From: Bacteroidia bacterium
GTDB lineage: Bacteria > Bacteroidota > Bacteroidia > AKYH767-A > OLB10
Assembly: GCA_016788165.1 (NCBI GenBank)
Contig: JAEUTH010000038.1
Coordinates: 1 to 64,000, forward strand
DNA: 64,000 nt
Direction of reading: 5' to 3'
Within the stretch, counting starts at the first letter, position 1, and the number at the start of each line of letters is the position of its first letter. This document shows positions 34,274-43,039 of the stretch, in pieces. The position numbers and the translations under genes were made by a program. The notes under the pieces were generated by a model. The model saw nothing but the letters and a program-made list of their open reading frames with translations. It was not told where the DNA came from and searched no databases.

Positions 34274-36382
34274 ATGCATATTCTCATCATTCCATCGTGG
34301 TATAAGTCGGCTGACGAACCCATGTTGGGTAGTTTTTTTGAAGAGCAGGCACGGGCATTGATTAAACTCGGACATCAGGCCGGCATCCTTTATCCCGATT
34401 ATCATCCGCCATCGGCATTGTTTAGTCGCATGACTAAATTACCCCCCTATGTAAACGACAACGGACTGCACACTTATGCATTAAACGTGCGCACATTTTT
34501 ACCCAAAATGCGCATGGCAAATTACACTGTGCACGGTATGGCCGCAAACAAATTGTTTAAAAAATACGTAGCAAAGCATGGTATGCCCGATGTGTTGCAT
34601 GCACACTCATGCAATCATGCAGGTATTGCTGCTGCTTATATATCTAAAAAACATAACCTGCCACTTGTTATCACCGAGCATTTAACCACCTTGGTTAGTC
34701 ATAGTATTGTACATGATACCGATTTTAAAATTACACGTAATCTTTTTAAAAACGCTGACAAGTCGCTTGCTGTCAGCCAAGTGTTTAAAGACAACTTAGT
34801 AAGTGCTTTGCATTTGCATCCACATTATTTTGATGTATTGCACAACATGGTTAACGACTTGTTTTTTGATAATATACAAATCAAAAAATATAACGCTAAC
34901 GAACCCTTTATTTTATTTACCAATTCGTTTTTACATCAGCGTAAAAACCACAAACTACTTTTCAATGCACTTAAAATATTAGTAAGCCGCGGCATAAACG
35001 TACACTTACATGTTGGTGGCTATGGAAGCGAAGAACAAACGCTTAAAAATTATGTAAACCAATTACAATTACAAAACAACATTCATTTTACAGGCATGTT
35101 GCAACGGCATGAGGTAAAGCAACAAATTGATGCATGCCATGCTTTTGTATTAGCCAGCAATTATGAAACTTTTGGTGTGGTACTTATTGAAGCTTTGGCG
35201 GGAGGACGGCCTGTAATTACTACCGACAGCAAAGGCCCGCGCGATATTGTAACAAGCCATAACGGTTTGCTACTTACTGATTATACGCCCGAAACTTTTG
35301 CTGCTGCTATAGCACAACTCATGCAAAATTATAACCGGTACAACCAGCAGGAAATTTCGAAACAATGTCATCAACAATTTTCGCAACAAACCATTGCCGG
35401 TAAATTAACCGGCATCTATCAAACAGCTATTAATAAACGGATACATTTTAAAACGCAACCCGAATTAAAAAACCTGTTGCTAACATTCGACTTTAAGCCT
35501 GCTTTAAACAGTGCAGCAACTGATATTGCAAACACATTTAATACAACTATTCAAAAACTTTTGCCTTTATTAAACAAGCATCAAATTAATGCCATGTTTT
35601 TTATTGATGTAGTTTATTTGCTTCATTTAAAAAAGTTGCAAACAACCGATGCTAATGCGACACTGGAACACATAACATCATTGCTTCAAAAACTTACAGC
35701 TAATGGTAATAGCGTTTTACCATTATATAATTACAATTGGCAGCATGTAAGTTTTGACCGTGATAAAAACATTGCTAACAATAACATTGACAGCCAATAT
35801 TTAAACGATGGCATTTCACTTTTGAAAGATTTGTTGCCTGCTTGCAAAATTGATGGTATTAGGTTTACAAACGCTGCCTTGTTTATGCAACCTGACATAA
35901 AAGAAATTTTGTTGGCGCATGATATTAAAAACAACTTTAGTGTGGTTGATGATTTAAAATCAAACACAAAAGTTGAACCCGTTGCAATGCCTGAAAAATT
36001 TATTTACCGGTTCGAAACTGATTTTTATGTTGATTGTTTTAATGGAAGGTTTACACAGTTTAATGCCACACTGCAACCAATATCAACACCAAAAAATATC
36101 ACACATAAATTAGAACAACGTTTCTCTTTTTCAGGCTTATCGCAAACCAACAACCAGATAAATGTTTTTAACGGCAATAAAATTTTATCGGTAAACAAAC
36201 TTAACCCAATAAATTTGGATTTGTTTAAAATGCACCTGGCACAAAATTACTTTCAGTATTTTATATCAGACTTGGTGCAAATTTCCGACACATCCTGGCA
36301 CTGTTTCGACAGCTACTTGCAGCATGCAATTACTACCTATGCAATTGAATCAAATTACATAAATATGCTACAATATTATTAA
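34274..36382 (+). CDS. GT4 glycosyltransferase fused to a degenerate polysaccharide-deacetylase-like domain
   Basis: The protein has 702 residues. The first 385 or so are a GT-B glycosyltransferase family 4: the N-terminal PSWYxSxxxPxxGxFFxEQA block (8-27), HAHSCNHAG (109-117), and the E-x7-E pair in NYETFGVVLIEALAGG (Glu298, Glu306). Residues about 392-700 are a separate domain that follows the order of NodB/WalW-type deacetylases: LLLTFDFKP (401-409, in place of TFDDGP), KHQINAMFFID (435-445), NGNSVLPLYNYNWQH (478-491, where the metal-binding H-x3-H should be) and IDGIRFTNAALFM plus LLAHDIKNNFSVVDD (in place of FRAGN ... GIKYDSS). The metal His pair is absent, so deacetylase activity is unlikely. 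Possible role: glycan binding or allosteric control of the GT. Confidence 0.8.
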   Translation: MHILIIPSWYKSADEPMLGSFFEEQARALIKLGHQAGILYPDYHPPSALFSRMTKLPPYVNDNGLHTYALNVRTFLPKMRMANYTVHGMAANKLFKKYVAKHGMPDVLHAHSCNHAGIAAAYISKKHNLPLVITEHLTTLVSHSIVHDTDFKITRNLFKNADKSLAVSQVFKDNLVSALHLHPHYFDVLHNMVNDLFFDNIQIKKYNANEPFILFTNSFLHQRKNHKLLFNALKILVSRGINVHLHVGGYGSEEQTLKNYVNQLQLQNNIHFTGMLQRHEVKQQIDACHAFVLASNYETFGVVLIEALAGGRPVITTDSKGPRDIVTSHNGLLLTDYTPETFAAAIAQLMQNYNRYNQQEISKQCHQQFSQQTIAGKLTGIYQTAINKRIHFKTQPELKNLLLTFDFKPALNSAATDIANTFNTTIQKLLPLLNKHQINAMFFIDVVYLLHLKKLQTTDANATLEHITSLLQKLTANGNSVLPLYNYNWQHVSFDRDKNIANNNIDSQYLNDGISLLKDLLPACKIDGIRFTNAALFMQPDIKEILLAHDIKNNFSVVDDLKSNTKVEPVAMPEKFIYRFETDFYVDCFNGRFTQFNATLQPISTPKNITHKLEQRFSFSGLSQTNNQINVFNGNKILSVNKLNPINLDLFKMHLAQNYFQYFISDLVQISDTSWHCFDSYLQHAITTYAIESNYINMLQYY

Positions 36383-36393
36383 GCAGAGCAAGG

Positions 36394-36837
36394 TTATCCT
36401 AACAATTGCTTTACCAATGCCGATACTGTTTTGTTATCGGCTTTGCCTGCAAAATGTTTGGTTGCAGCGCCCATTACTTTTCCCATATCGGCAGCTGAGG
36501 TAGCACCAACCTGAGCAATAAGCTGCATAAGTTGGCTTTTTATTTCATCATCACTAAGCATGGCCGGCAAATATTTTTCGATAATATGTACTTCTTCTAT
36601 TTCAGTTTGTGCAAGGTCGGTACGACCTTGTTGATTATAAATTTCGATACTATCCTTACGTTGCTTTACCAGCTTTTGTAAAAGTTTGGTTTCGGCCGCA
36701 TGGTCCAGTTCGCCTTTGCCGCTTGTGTTTTCGAGTAATATTGCCGACTTAACAGCACGCAGGGCACGTAAGGCCGCTTCGTTTTTGGCTTTCATAGCCT
36801 CTTTTAAATCGTTATTTATTTTTTCTTGTAAACTCAT
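36394..36837 (-). CDS. yqeY: GatB/YqeY domain protein
   Basis: The protein has 147 residues, all-helical, with the family opening SLQEKINNDLKEAMKAKNEAALRALRAVKSA and the C-terminal half resembling the tRNA-binding tail of GatB (MGKVMGAATKHFAGKADNKTVSALVKQLL). The molecular role is not established; it is thought to relate to tRNA amidotransferase-like tRNA binding. It is the last gene of a minus-strand run from pheS and ends 11 bp from the convergent GT4 gene. Confidence 0.9.
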   Translation of the reverse strand: MSLQEKINNDLKEAMKAKNEAALRALRAVKSAILLENTSGKGELDHAAETKLLQKLVKQRKDSIEIYNQQGRTDLAQTEIEEVHIIEKYLPAMLSDDEIKSQLMQLIAQVGATSAADMGKVMGAATKHFAGKADNKTVSALVKQLLG

Positions 36838-36871
36838 TTTTTAAAATATTTAAATGCAAATAAACAATTAA

Positions 36872-39409
36872 TCAGAAGGTGAGTTGCAGCCCTGCCCTTA
36901 TGCCAAAGCGGGTAGGCAGATTGCTTTCTTCGCCAAATCGCTCTTTGTAAAGTAACTTGTAATCGTCATCAATATAATTCATGCGCCATAAAAAATCAAC
37001 ACGAATTATTTTTAAAATATTTTCAACGCCTATACCTGCTTCTAAATAGGGCTGGCTTAAGTTACTAAATGCATTGGGGTTAACCAGTATATCTCTGTTG
37101 CCTTTATTTAAGCCGCCACTAATTGCTTTTATGCTGGCTATTTCGCGCCATTTAAGTTTACGTAACAAGGGTATTTTATCTAAAAAGAAACCATCAAAAT
37201 GATGTGTGTAATATAGTGAGCCATAAAAATCGCTCACAAATTCATAATAGTTCATCATGTTAAAGGCAGCAAAGTCGTAGAAGTAAGTTTCGTTACCCGG
37301 ATGCACAAATAGTAATGGGTATGGAACTACACCAAACACGCGGCCAACATCCATACTATAATAACCATAGCCAATGGGTGCCATTCTGATAATATCGCTC
37401 ACTTTTAAATCAACTTTGGTGTAAGTAAAATCGCTCGAAAACACGCCCTTAAAACCTACGGTTACATTGGCTTGTATTGCCGGATATTTTGAACCCAAAC
37501 TGGTGCGTCCATGTTTGGTATAAACAAATTTTTCCTGATGCATGTAACGCGTGTAAAGAGATATTTCGCTTTGTATGATGTTTTCTCTTACAATGGTTTT
37601 GGCATCATCCACATAGTAAGCATAGCTTAATATGCCTAAAGGATTTAAGTTGCTGTTACTTAAAGTTAAACGGTTGCTAAAGCCGGCAAACCATTCTTTT
37701 TCATAGTATAGTTTTTTAATTTCAGTATCGGTAAGTTTATTGGCCGGGTTGCGTCTAAACAAAGAGCTAAGTATGTTATCGGTTTGAAATGCATTATCGC
37801 TAAGCCCTAATTGCTGTATATCATTTTTAAACTGTACGCCAATTAATTCGCGTGGTTTGCGGCTAAAAAAATAATCGGCACCCACGCTAAATTTAAAGCG
37901 TGCATCGTTAAAACCGTATGCCAGGTAACCATTTAACTGAATTTTTTCGTGGAAATCGATATTGGTTTTTCCGCCCAATCTTATCCGTATCCCCTCTACC
38001 TGGTTAAAACTGGCCATGGTATAAAATGGCCCCACATCAAACATGCCCACGGTTTTATAGCCTGTAAAAAATATGGTAATAATGTCAATGTAAGTCTTAA
38101 ATGCAGGTAAGGTTTGTATGGTGTCTATCATACTATAAATGCCTTTTTCGCGTGCGCTTAAACTATCGTGTCTGGCAGTATTCCAAAACGCGGGGTCTTG
38201 CTCCATAGCATTGTCGAGCACAACAATGTTTTCGGGGCCACTAAAAATGGTATCGGGTATGGGCTGGTTTATTTTAAAGTTTTTGTATGAGGTGGTTTTG
38301 CGTCCTATCATACTCATGCCCTCTTGATTTTTTAGCGGTGCAAATTCAAGTACTAAAATATCTTTACTGGGCATCCAGTTTTGGTTGTTTACAAAAGTAA
38401 ATTCTTCGACCAGGGCCAGGTCTTCAATAAAATTGATGTTAGCTCGCTCGGCTAAACGAAGTTGTATTTTTTTTACGGCAAAGGTGGTATCATGTATCCA
38501 CATATCGCCCACAAAGGTTAAATCGCCTTGGCGTCTGGGTTTAAATTTTAATTTATAGCACCAGTAATTATCAATAAATGCACTATCGGTTAAGTAGTAT
38601 TTGTAATACAACAAACCAATGTTGGCAATGGGCGAAACAAAGCCTTTTCCGAACACATCAATAAAGTTTTCATACACATTAATGCTTTGATACATATCGC
38701 CCATAAACTGCGTTACGCTTGCGTTTTCGAGGCCGCTTATTTTACTGGCATAAATTATTTCCTTGCTTCGTTTGGGATTGGTGGTATAATAAAAGTTAGA
38801 TAAATTTTCGGTAATAAAAATGGGTAGAAAAGGTTTTTCATTGGTTTCGCTGCTGTCAATTTTTTCGAAAATAAAGGCAAAGGGTTTGATGAGTTTATTG
38901 CTTTTAAATTTTTCGCTGATGTTGGCCATATCAAACTCAACTTTGTTATATACTTCGTATTGATAATTATCGAGCTTTCGCTTGTTGTTATCGTCTTTAT
39001 GATCTATCACTTTTCGCAATAAAACATCGGCCGGGTTTTCGCCTGCTTTTACTACAATTTCGCTTAGTTCGTTATGGTTAACACTGAGTTTTGCATTAAT
39101 TACCTGAGCTTGCCCGCGTTTTATTTTAAAGGCCAATCGTTTGTATCCTACACATGTAAACACAATACTATCGGCACCGCTAACACTGCTTACTTCGTAC
39201 ATGCCGTCAAAATCGGTATTGCCGCCATCGGTGCTTCCTTTAAAAACAACTGCTGTAAACGGTACAGGTTCATTGGTTAATGCATCGCTAACTTTACCGG
39301 TAATTTTGGTAACCTGTGCATGTATAGTAAGTGTTACAAACATGCACATACATAAGGCTTTAATACTTAATTGCCCGCGACAAAAAATTTTTAAAAACAA
39401 AGTAAGCAT
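36872..39409 (-). CDS. DUF5686 outer-membrane protein with carboxypeptidase-regulatory-like domain
   Basis: The protein has 845 residues from the ATG at 39409 (a TTG at 39424 is in frame). After a signal region (LTLFLKIF ... VTLTIHAQ), a CarboxypepD_reg-like domain follows (TGKVSDALTNEPVPFTAVVFKGS ... GADSIVFTCVGYKRL, about 40-105). Then comes the long DUF5686 region (PADVLLRKVIDHKDDNNKRKLDNYQYEVYNKVEF; WCYKLKFKPRRQGDLTFVGDMWIHDTTFAV), with an outer-membrane barrel of aromatic strands to the final RFGIRAGLQLTF. The terminal Phe fits BAM recognition. Function is unknown; the family is widespread in Bacteroidota and often essential-like. The gene follows the AhpD-like gene by 15 bp. Confidence 0.9.
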   Translation of the reverse strand: MLTLFLKIFCRGQLSIKALCMCMFVTLTIHAQVTKITGKVSDALTNEPVPFTAVVFKGSTDGGNTDFDGMYEVSSVSGADSIVFTCVGYKRLAFKIKRGQAQVINAKLSVNHNELSEIVVKAGENPADVLLRKVIDHKDDNNKRKLDNYQYEVYNKVEFDMANISEKFKSNKLIKPFAFIFEKIDSSETNEKPFLPIFITENLSNFYYTTNPKRSKEIIYASKISGLENASVTQFMGDMYQSINVYENFIDVFGKGFVSPIANIGLLYYKYYLTDSAFIDNYWCYKLKFKPRRQGDLTFVGDMWIHDTTFAVKKIQLRLAERANINFIEDLALVEEFTFVNNQNWMPSKDILVLEFAPLKNQEGMSMIGRKTTSYKNFKINQPIPDTIFSGPENIVVLDNAMEQDPAFWNTARHDSLSAREKGIYSMIDTIQTLPAFKTYIDIITIFFTGYKTVGMFDVGPFYTMASFNQVEGIRIRLGGKTNIDFHEKIQLNGYLAYGFNDARFKFSVGADYFFSRKPRELIGVQFKNDIQQLGLSDNAFQTDNILSSLFRRNPANKLTDTEIKKLYYEKEWFAGFSNRLTLSNSNLNPLGILSYAYYVDDAKTIVRENIIQSEISLYTRYMHQEKFVYTKHGRTSLGSKYPAIQANVTVGFKGVFSSDFTYTKVDLKVSDIIRMAPIGYGYYSMDVGRVFGVVPYPLLFVHPGNETYFYDFAAFNMMNYYEFVSDFYGSLYYTHHFDGFFLDKIPLLRKLKWREIASIKAISGGLNKGNRDILVNPNAFSNLSQPYLEAGIGVENILKIIRVDFLWRMNYIDDDYKLLYKERFGEESNLPTRFGIRAGLQLTF

Positions 39410-39424
39410 AAACCCCTTTATCAA

Positions 39425-39769
39425 TTATTGCTGTTGCAGTGCTTCCCAATACTCAACAGCCCTGCGCGTATGTGGTATAACGATTGAACCGCCAACTATA
39501 TTGGCTACAGCAAATACTTCAAAAATCTGAGCCGTGGTTATACCTTGTTTATAGCATTGGCCTAAATGGTACTTTATACAGTCATCACAACGTAACACCA
39601 TGCTGGCAACCAGTCCTAACAATTCCTTAGTAGCCGTACTTAACGCCCCTTCGGCATACGTGTTTGTATCGAGATTAAAAAAACGCTTGAGCACTAAATT
39701 ATCTTGTTCAAATATTTTTTCATTCATCCGCTCGCGATAGTCGTTAAACTGACTTACTAAATGGCTCAT
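39425..39769 (-). CDS. Carboxymuconolactone decarboxylase family protein (AhpD-like)
   Basis: The protein has 114 residues. The redox motif C-x-x-C occurs as LRCDDCIKYHLGQCYKQGIT, the typical AhpD-like core that includes a conserved His four residues after the second Cys. EVFAVANIVGGSIVIPHTRRAV is the closing helix of the family. Likely role: thiol peroxidase-like or reductant relay in oxidative-stress defence; decarboxylase activity is not expected from this subgroup. Co-directional and 15 bp upstream of the DUF5686 gene. Confidence 0.88.
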   Translation of the reverse strand: MSHLVSQFNDYRERMNEKIFEQDNLVLKRFFNLDTNTYAEGALSTATKELLGLVASMVLRCDDCIKYHLGQCYKQGITTAQIFEVFAVANIVGGSIVIPHTRRAVEYWEALQQQ

Positions 39770-39856
39770 TTACTTTTAAGGTTTTAAATTAATATGTGGC
39801 GAGTTTATAAATAGCTGTTATGATAAATTACACACACTTGTAAAAAATAAATGTAT

Positions 39857-40300
39857 CTATTCTGTGTAATACAATTCAAAACTACCATTATTCAAATCCT
39901 TATTGCCGGTAAGTGGACTTTGCACCGTAACCTGAAATGTGCCTTTAATAATATTTTTCGAAACATCATTGCTTATAATTACAAGGCTGCCCGGCAATGC
40001 ATTTTTACTTTCAAAAGCATCGGCTAACTGGCTGGTGTATAAAATATGATTTCTATCGTTGGTTATTGGATAGGTGCCGGGCGTAACATCGTTTATCTCC
40101 ATCGTTAATGTGCTGCCATCACTTTTCATTCCGTTAACGGTAAGCACTATGGCCTGATCGGCAAATAGGCTGGTGTTGGCCTCCCAGGTTGCACCATAAA
40201 TGTTTGCTTTTAAAAAATATTTAATGGGTGTTTCCGAGTCTTTATTGCAACCCATAAAACCCATTGCAATTACCAGAAATAATACTAATTTTTTTTTCAT
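39857..40300 (-). CDS. Lipoprotein, DUF6252-like
   Basis: The protein has 147 residues. The signal MKKKLVLFLVIAMGFMGC fits a lipobox with Cys18 followed by NKDSE, a sequence typical of surface-exposed Bacteroidota lipoproteins (acidic residue shortly after Cys). The body KYFLKANIYGATWEANTSLF is the start of the DUF6252-type beta-barrel/jelly-roll fold, and the rest (GTYPITNDRN, IIKGTFQVTVQSPLTG) is beta-rich. No function is known. It sits between DUF983 (26 bp) and the AhpD-like gene (87 bp) in the pheS run. Confidence 0.7.
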   Translation of the reverse strand: MKKKLVLFLVIAMGFMGCNKDSETPIKYFLKANIYGATWEANTSLFADQAIVLTVNGMKSDGSTLTMEINDVTPGTYPITNDRNHILYTSQLADAFESKNALPGSLVIISNDVSKNIIKGTFQVTVQSPLTGNKDLNNGSFELYYTE

Positions 40301-40326
40301 TGAATTATATTTATTTTCAGAATTCT

Positions 40327-40704
40327 TCAGATTTTCTTTTTCAGGTTTGGCTTGTAAGCAACCGTAAATGCCAACCAGCCTGCACGGCTCATTTTAAAAT
40401 TATATGGCGAAAACAAAACTAAAACCAAAGTAATGGTGGTAAGCAATAGCCAGGTTTCGTCCAAATGCAAATACCACATTATAAACCATGTTAAACCCAT
40501 TACAAAAACACCATAACCGTAGCTAAGAATTGATGCGCCAAAATAAAAACCGGGTTCGGGTTTAAAATTTAAATCACAAACGGCACATCGGTCATGCATA
40601 ATTCCAAAATCCCAAAAAGGAATTGGGCCTCTGGGCTTAAACATGTTACCTTGGCGGCATTGCGGACATTTGCATAAAATAAATGAAGACAGTATTGTTG
40701 GCAT
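40327..40704 (-). CDS. DUF983 membrane protein
   Basis: The protein has 125 residues. It begins with a zinc-ribbon-like start ILCKCPQCRQGNMFKP and a second pair of cysteines in DRCAVCDLNFKPEPGFYFGA (C-P-x-C ... C-x-x-C), followed by two or three TM segments (YGYGVFVMGLTWFIMWYL; WLLLTTITLVLVLF). This is the family pattern. Function unknown; the family is often found near cell-envelope or respiratory genes. Downstream of pheS by 33 bp. Confidence 0.9.
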   Translation of the reverse strand: MPTILSSFILCKCPQCRQGNMFKPRGPIPFWDFGIMHDRCAVCDLNFKPEPGFYFGASILSYGYGVFVMGLTWFIMWYLHLDETWLLLTTITLVLVLFSPYNFKMSRAGWLAFTVAYKPNLKKKI

Positions 40705-40737
40705 AAAATTTTATAATTTAAGTTTTAAAAAACTATA

Positions 40738-41754
40738 TTAATTCATACCACTAAACTGTTGTAAAAACCGTACATTGTTTTCAGAGAAAATACGCAAATC
40801 TTTAATCTGATATTTGAGCATGGTTATGCGCTCAATGCCCATCCCAAAAGCAAAGCCTGTATATTTTTCGGCATCAATGCCGCAGTTGGTAAGCACTGCA
40901 GGGTCAACCATACCGCAGCCCAAAATTTCGACCCAGCCACTGCCTTTACAAATGTTGCAACCCTTACCGTTACAAATAAAACAGGTTACATCCATTTCGG
41001 CACTGGGCTCGGTAAAGGGGAAGTATGATGCCCTTAACCTGATATTTGATTGCGCACCAAACATTTCTTGTGCAAAGTGCAGCAAGGTTTGTTTCATATC
41101 GGCAAACGAAACGCCTTCATCAATATACAATCCTTCTACCTGATGAAAAAAACAATGTGCCCTTGCGCTAATGGCTTCGTTGCGGTAAACGCGGCCGGGT
41201 GATATGGTTCGGATTGGTGGTTGTTTATTTTCCATTACACGTACTTGCACGCTTGATGTATGTGTACGAAGCGCCATTGTGTCGGAAATAAAAAAAGTAT
41301 CCTGCATGTCGCGTGCCGGATGGTTTGGCGGAAAATTTAATGCTGAAAAGTTATGCCAATCGTCTTCTATTTCGGGACCTTCGCTAAGTGTATATCCCAT
41401 ACGAATAAATATATCAATAATTTGTTGGCGCACAATGGTTAAGGGATGCGCACTGCCCAGCCTAAGCGGTTCGGCAGGCAAACTTAAGTCAATGTTTGGC
41501 GCAACTGTAGTGGCATCGTCAAACTTATTACGCCATGTTTCGAGTTTTGCTTCGGCATGTTGTTTAATTTCATTTACACGTTGACCAAATTCCTTACGCA
41601 ATGCCGGTTCAATGTCTTTCATCTGTGCAAACAAATCGGTTAAAACACCTTTTTTACCCAAAAATTTAATTCTGAAACTTTCGATACTTTCTTTGGTTTC
41701 TGGTATAAAATCGCCTATTTCATTGAGCAGTTTTTCAAACTTTTCGGTATTCAT
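40738..41754 (-). CDS. pheS: Phenylalanine-tRNA ligase alpha subunit
   Basis: Catalytic subunit of the PheS2PheT2 enzyme, which charges tRNA-Phe. It has 338 residues, a normal size. The N-terminal coiled coil (about 1-90) is followed by HPLTIVRQQIIDIFIRMGYT, motif 2 (PPIRTISPGRVYRNEAISARA) and motif 3 (GFAFGMGIERITMLKY). The CFICNGKGCNICKGSGWVEILGCGM stretch with paired cysteines is typical for Bacteroidota PheS. pheT is not in the window. Starts the minus-strand run down to yqeY. Confidence 0.97.
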   Translation of the reverse strand: MNTEKFEKLLNEIGDFIPETKESIESFRIKFLGKKGVLTDLFAQMKDIEPALRKEFGQRVNEIKQHAEAKLETWRNKFDDATTVAPNIDLSLPAEPLRLGSAHPLTIVRQQIIDIFIRMGYTLSEGPEIEDDWHNFSALNFPPNHPARDMQDTFFISDTMALRTHTSSVQVRVMENKQPPIRTISPGRVYRNEAISARAHCFFHQVEGLYIDEGVSFADMKQTLLHFAQEMFGAQSNIRLRASYFPFTEPSAEMDVTCFICNGKGCNICKGSGWVEILGCGMVDPAVLTNCGIDAEKYTGFAFGMGIERITMLKYQIKDLRIFSENNVRFLQQFSGMN

Positions 41755-41784
41755 TTTTAAAATTTAATTTTCGTTACTGTTTAA

Positions 41785-41822
41785 TAAAAAAGCCCATTGG
41801 GCAAAAATACCCAACAGGCTTT
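41785..41822 (-). terminator. Terminator of the cyclophilin gene
   Basis: The inverted repeat AAGCC-TTGGG / CCCAA-GGCTT (10 bp, 2-nt internal mismatch) is followed on the minus strand by TTTTTTA. It lies 21 bp after the stop of the gene at 41843-42493. Confidence 0.75.
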
Positions 41823-41842
41823 GTATGTATGATTGCTTAAAA

Positions 41843-42493
41843 CTATTTAACCAGTTTCACAGTCATTTTAACATCGGTTGCAGGCCTGTCGGCAGATGCC
41901 GTTTTTACTGCGGCAATTTTATCAATTACATCTAAACCTGAAATTACTTCGCCATAAACGGTGTAATTCATATCTAAAAACGGTGTACCTCCCAATGTTT
42001 TGTATGCATTACGTTGCTCGGTTGTAAATTTGACAGTGCGGTTCGAATCGTAGCGGTCTAACTCGGCATCGGTGCATTTTTTACCTTGTACGATATAAAA
42101 CTGGCAACCACTCGATGCTTTTTCAGGGTTTTCGGTACGTGCAGCACATAGTGCGCCTTTTTTATGAATAAACTTTGGGTTAAATTCAGCAGGTATGGTA
42201 TAACCTACATCGCCACTACCTAACATTGCATCGGGCTTGGCGTTTTTTGAGTTTGGGTCGCCACCTTGAATCATAAAATCCTTAATCACTCGGTGAAATA
42301 AAAGTCCATCATAAAAACCTTCTTTGGCTAATTTTAAAAAATTATCGCGGTGTTTAGGTGTTTCGTTGTACAGTTTTAGCTTGATGGTACCATAATCGGT
42401 AGTTATCTGAACTACCGGGTCGGTATCGGGTTTTTGTGCTTGTAAAGTTGTTGTCATAATTGCGGCTGTAAATAATAATAGCAGTTTTTTCAT
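41843..42493 (-). CDS. Exported cyclophilin-type peptidyl-prolyl isomerase
   Basis: Catalyses cis-trans isomerisation of prolyl bonds, here in the periplasm. The ATG at 42493 gives 216 residues with signal peptide MKKLLLLFTAAIMTTTLQAQ; a longer reading to 42670 has no signal. The core follows the family: TDYGTIKLKLYNETPKHRDNF, GFYDGLLFHRVIKDFMIQGGDP (catalytic Arg in FHR), ALCAARTENPEKASSGCQFYIVQG and TVYGEVISGLDVIDKIA. An insertion near residues 140-165 (KKCTDAELDRYDSNRTVKFT) is common in Bacteroidota homologues. Confidence 0.94.
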   Translation of the reverse strand: MKKLLLLFTAAIMTTTLQAQKPDTDPVVQITTDYGTIKLKLYNETPKHRDNFLKLAKEGFYDGLLFHRVIKDFMIQGGDPNSKNAKPDAMLGSGDVGYTIPAEFNPKFIHKKGALCAARTENPEKASSGCQFYIVQGKKCTDAELDRYDSNRTVKFTTEQRNAYKTLGGTPFLDMNYTVYGEVISGLDVIDKIAAVKTASADRPATDVKMTVKLVK

Positions 42494-42600
42494 GTGCAGA
42501 TATTTTGAAGTTGCTCGATTAATAGCGCAAATCAAACAAGAATATTTATACTTGCAATGATTTACAAGTGAATGCCTTATTAGCAAATATCCTATATCTG

Positions 42601-42960
42601 ATGAAATCGAATATTTTAAAAACTTTTGCAGTGTTACTGGTATCAATATTAAGTATGCATTTGGGTGCATGTAAAAAAACCAGTAATGCCGATGCCCGTG
42701 TAACTGTAGTAGATAGTTTAAACCGTCCTATTAAAGGCGCTAAAGTGGTTTTAAGACAGGATAGTGTTGTAAATCCAAATACGGGTATTAAAGCCGATAT
42801 TTTAGACGAAAAGATTACCGACATAAACGGTAATACAAATCACTCCTTTAAATGGGAAGCCGTTTTAAATTTAGAAGTATCGAAAGGAAATTTAAAGGTG
42901 CAGGATTACATTCGATTAGAACAAAGCGAAACTGTAGGCAAAACGGTGGTGCTTAAATAA
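42601..42960 (+). CDS. Lipoprotein with Ig-like/carboxypeptidase-regulatory-like fold
   Basis: The protein has 119 residues from the ATG at 42601. The signal ends in a good lipobox, MHLGAC with Cys24 followed by KK. The mature part ARVTVVDSLNRPIKGAKVVLRQDS ... DEKITDINGNTNHSFKWEAVLNLEVSKG follows the pattern of a small carboxypeptidase-regulatory-like Ig domain (V-x-D-x-x-x-x-P-I-x-G-A-x-V; T-D-x-x-G). No partner domain is present. Function unknown. Divergent from the cyclophilin gene and ended by a hairpin terminator at 42985-43014. Confidence 0.75.
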   Translation: MKSNILKTFAVLLVSILSMHLGACKKTSNADARVTVVDSLNRPIKGAKVVLRQDSVVNPNTGIKADILDEKITDINGNTNHSFKWEAVLNLEVSKGNLKVQDYIRLEQSETVGKTVVLK

Positions 42961-42984
42961 AACTACAATAAACTCATACCATTT

Positions 42985-43014
42985 ATGCTCCCATTAAAAG
43001 GAGCATTTTTTTTT
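42985..43014 (+). terminator. Terminator of the lipoprotein gene
   Basis: ATGCTCC / GGAGCAT hairpin with an 8-nt loop followed by nine T residues, 24 bp after the lipoprotein stop and 25 bp before dnaG. Confidence 0.8.
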
Positions 43015-43039
43015 CAATGAAAGCCCATAGTTGCGCATT

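Noticed and set aside
33128-36382. Full O-antigen or capsule gene cluster
   Set aside because: Only an epimerase and one GT are present; there is no flippase, polymerase, initiating transferase or other sugar-nucleotide gene.
42494-42670. N-terminal extension of the cyclophilin to 42670
   Set aside because: It would add 59 residues without family likeness and bury the signal peptide that starts at the ATG at 42493.
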